Shown here piece after piece: positions 60,611 through 64,000 of a DNA stretch of 64,000 bases. The notes under the pieces are model-generated. The model had not been told where the DNA came from. It saw only the letters and a program-made list of their open reading frames with translations, and ran no database searches. The position numbers and the translations under genes were made by a program. Origin of the DNA: Fasciolopsis buskii (lineage: Eukaryota; Platyhelminthes; Trematoda; Plagiorchiida; Fasciolidae); the NCBI GenBank assembly GCA_008360955.1, contig LUCM01001942.1, positions 281,972 to 345,971 of the forward strand. Direction: 5' to 3'. Position 1 is the stretch's first letter. Every line of letters begins with the position of its first letter.

Positions 60611-61010
60611 CAATCTAAGATTCTGATTCTAAACCAATCACGGTCAGCGTATGAAGCATATGGCTGTACGGTCATCGGTACCTGTGTCGAAAGAGTGTAC
60701 CGGTCACCCAGGATGTTCAGCCGCATCTGAAGGGCGTGTGAATAGAATACGCAGTCACCGGTCGTCAGTGGGTTACGCGACCCGGAGAACTTACAAGTGC
60801 GTTCGTAAGAGAATTGTAATAGCAATGCTGAAATTATGCGCAGAGTACTGGGTCGCAGAACTAGACCAATGGGCTTGAATAGATTAAGGCAGTTAAAACA
60901 TGTGTTGCACATATTCTCATATTGACTTCAGCAGTCCACGCTTGTCTCCGAGGTAGATAATGGCTGGGAAAGGGGTATATAAAGATCAGACTGTGACGTG
61001 CTGAAAGAAT
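60610..61010 (+). mobile_element. RTE-like LINE 3' fragment
   Basis: The plus strand at 60830-60970 reads AEIMRRVLGRRTRPMGLNRL, then RQLKHVLHIFSY, then STLVSEVDNGWERG. This matches the C-terminal EVRRRVLG..LNRLRWLGHVLRM..LVSEVGNGWKRG block of the RTE family. Upstream at 60640-60720 a degraded VxGTCVERVYR stretch follows. It directly abuts the end of the gypsy fragment and the 759-bp repeat, inside the EDC4 intron. Confidence 0.82.
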
Positions 61011-61956
61011 ACGAAAATTCTAAGCGCTGGACTGTATCCAGGTGGTCGAGTTAAAACGTCCATTTGCGACCTACCAGGCTACCGAAAAGCGACTGTTGGA
61101 GACTTTTGGAAATATGACTGAATCAGTGGGGTTCCGGCATTCGAAATACCTCTGCCTCTCGTTAGTTCTGATCTTATGATTTATTGTTACACTTTTTCAA
61201 CGGAAACCAAAGCATATTTAGTGTAAGATCCACGGTTGTAAAAATTTAAGTGAACTGGACTACTCCTCTCATTTTACTGTTATAGTCACAACTGTAACAG
61301 ACAGTGATCAACCTGGTGGAAATGGTGATCGAAACACTCCACGAACAGTCGACTGTCTCCTCGATAGTGGAAAGCGTTAAACTTGTTCGCTTTACATTCC
61401 ACTAAACTGGCTTAAGCATGTAAACCCGTACGATCGATGCTACGAGAGTGGGAGCACTGTACGTGAAACTAAACGCTTAAAAATCAATGCGCGTGCTGCA
61501 GTTAGGACCTCCGACTTCTGAATCTCTCGATCATATCCCTACCATACTATCGACTGAGTCGTGTGACTTGATCGAGGCGTAAGGAATCGATGGCGTACAC
61601 GAGTGCAGATTTAAAATAATTCTTCAGTAAGGGCATGCTGCAAGAACTCAGCGATGCTTCCATCACAAGTTATCTCTATCACACACGTACACATACACAG
61701 AAACAAGCATTTCACACTAATTATCCAATTAAAACAGACAAACATCAAGGCCAAACATAGCAGTATTGCTTTTAGCTAGGATTTGACGTCCGTACATCTA
61801 CAGGTGGCACTGATGGCATTCACCATGTCATCACGTACAGTGGAAACGCAGCCATAGAAAACCAACCGTCGTCGCAAATGAACGAAGTGGAGCCAGATGT
61901 TCTATCATCCCATAGCCTTCGGAACATGCCAATAGAAAGGAAACGAAAACACTTAC
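61011..61956. other. EDC4 intron, right part
   Basis: No motif or exon was recognised between the RTE fragment and the EDC4 exon donor at 61957. Confidence 0.5.
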
Positions 61957-62123
61957 CTGATTTTGACCTCAAGTGCCACGCTGAGATCACCGCAACTGAG
62001 CTGATGAATCAGCGAGAGCAAAACATTCTGGGCGATCGAATATTGGCTGGAACCGAACAGTTTGTCCGGATCTATCTCACGACAGACTCCGAGAACCAAT
62101 TCTTGGTTTGTGGAAACCAATGC
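61957..62123 (-). CDS. EDC4: EDC4 (Ge-1) penultimate exon
   Basis: The acceptor CACCCTGTTCACTCGCACACAG|GCA is excellent (phase 0), and the donor AAAATCAG|GTAAGT is consensus (phase 2). The 55 codons contain the most conserved part of the EDC4 C-terminus: ELVLGVCREIDPDKLFG, corresponding to LVLxVCExVDPxQVFG, then AQNVLLSLIHQLSCGDLS, corresponding to SQPVLLSLIQQLxxDL. The helix then continues across the intron into 57496. The combination of two collinear exons, matched phase and family-specific spacing makes the call solid. EDC4 acts in the cytoplasm as the decapping scaffold. Upstream exons must end in phase 0; none could be identified between 62.1 kb and the window edge. The plus-strand open frame 61878-62150 is an antisense shadow. 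Confidence 0.87.
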
Positions 62124-63280
62124 CTGTGTGCGAGTGAACAGGGTGAATGACAACGTGTTAGCTATGATACCGGAGCACAATGCATGCACACATCCTACTT
62201 GGTAGACGTGAACTCCACCGAATCGAATGAACTGAATGAATGAATTAGGATTGTGTTTAAGCACAATAACTACGCATTTCCAAGCGCAGATAAGACTGCA
62301 GACAATAAAATTGTATCGATATTGTAATAGAAGATAATTTTTATTGATCGTTATTGTCACTGTACTTGGCTGCGAAATGAGATCAAGACTAGTAGGTGGA
62401 AAAAAGTGAGGTGGAAACCTTGGTGAATTTATCTACGTACTAATTAGCACAGTGTGTGTGTGTGGGGGGGGGGCAAGAAAGGTATGGACTTATTAAACTC
62501 GCCACTTTTTCAAGCAAACGAATCGAGTGGCGCAAAAGACCGCGGATGGTGAATGGTCAGACGGATTCTGAACCATGCACGAAATGAGTTGAGGGAACCC
62601 TTGATCCGACTGCGTTTCTAACGGACAATGTGCCGAGAACAACAAAATGTGTCATGGCGATTGGCTAACCCATTTTTGAAGATTATACTGACTAAAAATG
62701 GAGTATTAGCACAGCAATTTTCTTGATCTACCTCCTGAGGAAAGATAAATAATATCACTGTGTACTACGTGCATACATTTTCATCGAATAAAATGGTCAC
62801 TTAGCATTAGAGCATAGACACGTCGAGGCCCCAGGTGCTTGCAACCTTCAAGCGTTCCCAGTGAATCAACATGTCCTTTGTTGTATAATTCAAGCCGGTC
62901 AATGGGACTCGGTTATTAGCTGCCTTTTGCTCGCCCTGCCTTGAACCACCTTTGAGCTTCGTATATGTTTGGAAGATGTGAATAGGTAGTGAATTTATGA
63001 CTTGCATAGGAAGCACAGACAAACAAATGTTGCTACTCTCTCTAGACAATGTAATCACTTGTTTAACCACTAATCTTCTCTTGCCCGAGGTGAAGGTGCT
63101 GGTCACTCACGCGAGTTTGGCAACTTCATGAACCGACATCACTCCAATCCCGCTCACATTAAAAAGAACTGCTGTTACGTAGACGAATCAGAACTCATCA
63201 CGGCTCCGCATGGTCGGGATTGGACATCTCATATTCAGAACTGATTACATCCCCTGAACGATTCCAGAAATGTGGCGTTC
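62124..63280. other. Probable EDC4 intron sequence
   Basis: The minus frame 63106-62807 is open for 99 codons but has no EDC4 similarity and no clear splice borders. A GT/G simple repeat is entered separately. Confidence 0.45.
62452..62473. repeat. (GT)n followed by a G homopolymer
   Basis: About six GT dinucleotides run directly into about ten G residues. Confidence 0.9.
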
Positions 63281-63284
63281 AACC

Positions 63285-63780
63285 CAGTTAATCGTCCAGT
63301 TCTTTGGTCAGTGACAACGCTGTTGGAGTATGGCTTAGAAACACAACAGTGGGAGCGGGAAACGTGCAAAACCTTTCGATGTTTGAACATCATCGTCTCC
63401 GCGGAATTGGTGAAATATACTGGTAGAACCTTGTGACGAACTTGGAGGTTAGCCGCAAAGTATCAATCTTGAGAAGAGGCGCTGAACTTAAAAATTAAGA
63501 TGGTTGGGATTTGTTTTATCTAGGTCTACAGAGCTCCTACTGAAGTCTACACTGTTCTCCGAAGTCAGTATTGCCTGGAAGAGGGGTCAAAGTGGTCAGC
63601 ATATGACAGGGCAAACATATGTAAACCTGAACTTGTGGACTGTCTGATGTAGGTACAGCTAGACTAGTAGGTTGGGATCCACGAGATCTCCAGAGCAATG
63701 TTTAAAGAGCGTGGGTGATACGGCTCGATGAAGCGATCAATGGTGCACTGCGACTCAGCAGTTTTTCTCTTCTATATAGT
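63285..63780 (+). mobile_element. RTE-like LINE fragment
   Basis: The plus strand at 63310-63480 reads VTTLLEYGLETQQWERE, corresponding to RSVLLYGSETWPLRxED. In the next frame it reads LSMFEHHRLRGIGEIYW, corresponding to LSVFEHRCLRSIxRIWW, followed by VSRKVSILRRGAEL. The frame changes between these blocks, so it is inactive. It is antisense to EDC4 and likely lies in another EDC4 intron. Confidence 0.82.
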
Positions 63781-63971
63781 TTTTTCAACTCATAACCTTG
63801 CACTCAATCATCTCTCATTCTATTTCTCTTTTGAGTAGACTGTGCAGTGAGGAAGTAGCCAAAACCGAGGAAAACTGGGACAAGTTTAGCTTTGTTAAAA
63901 ATAAACAAAAATTAAACCTTTCTCATGGTTCTAATTACGCATGACCTGTACACAACTTTGTACAAAATGGA
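63781..63971. other. No feature seen
   Basis: No motif or open frame of note was found before the terminal AT tract. Confidence 0.5.
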
Positions 63972-63992
63972 ATATATATATATATATATATT
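63972..63992. repeat. (AT)n microsatellite
   Basis: A pure AT run close to the window edge. Confidence 0.93.
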
Positions 63993-64000
63993 GCTATGGA

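Noticed and set aside
61878..62150. Plus-strand frame with a VCGNQC stretch resembling a semaphorin-like motif
   Set aside because: It is antisense to the well-supported EDC4 exon 62123-61957; the resemblance is accidental.
1..64000. CRISPR arrays, bacterial operons, rRNA genes
   Set aside because: No spaced identical repeats, no Shine-Dalgarno-led gene runs and no conserved rRNA stretches were seen. The introns and retroelements mark the sequence as animal DNA.

Overview
The window looks like intron-rich, repeat-laden DNA from an animal, most likely a parasitic flatworm (a trematode is the best guess, a cestode is possible). Coding sequence is sparse and split into short exons with GT-AG borders. 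Nearly everything else recognisable is decayed retrotransposon: RTE-like LINEs, CR1-like LINEs, Ty3/gypsy pol and Penelope-like elements of the kinds common in fluke and tapeworm genomes. There are no operons, ribosome binding sites or other prokaryotic features. The species cannot be fixed from the sequence alone.

All host coding sequence I can support lies on the minus strand. (1) At the right end, 62.1-57.3 kb, two exons with matching phase-2 borders encode the C-terminal helical region of an EDC4/Ge-1 protein (mRNA decapping scaffold). Their shared 4.46-kb intron is filled by a gypsy remnant and an RTE fragment. (2) From about 49.5 kb down to 7.9 kb there is a series of exons encoding divergent immunoglobulin-like domains: 49522-48883 (signal peptide plus two domains), 28272-27928, 18571-18293, 15776-15519 and 8142-7876. 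The four internal exons begin and end in phase 1, and the first exon ends in phase 1. Weaker members of the series lie at 46.4, 35.9, 24.6 and 19.2 kb. Candidate last exons near 27.2-26.8 kb and 15.3-15.2 kb each have an AATAAA at or just after the stop. The simplest readings are a tandem cluster of secreted or surface Ig-like genes, or one very long alternatively spliced gene. This is the most interesting content of the window.

Repeat layout: gypsy pol (1.6-3.5 kb, minus); RTE LINE with endonuclease and RT (3.5-5.25 kb, minus); Penelope 3' fragment (11.6-12.3 kb, minus); RTE (15.9-17.1 kb, plus); RTE (19.3-19.9 kb, minus); CR1-like (29.1-29.95 kb, plus); Penelope-like element with an inverted partial 3' copy and an (AT)n tract at both outer ends (39.7-43.05 kb); RTE (47.4-48.4 kb, minus); CR1-like (52.8-55.2 kb, plus); gypsy (58.9-60.6 kb, plus); RTE (60.6-61.0 and 63.3-63.8 kb, plus). 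A 759-bp block occurs twice, 7,940 bp apart in direct orientation, with only two differences seen. Every retroelement copy carries stops or frameshifts. The remaining stretches show no gene I can support.
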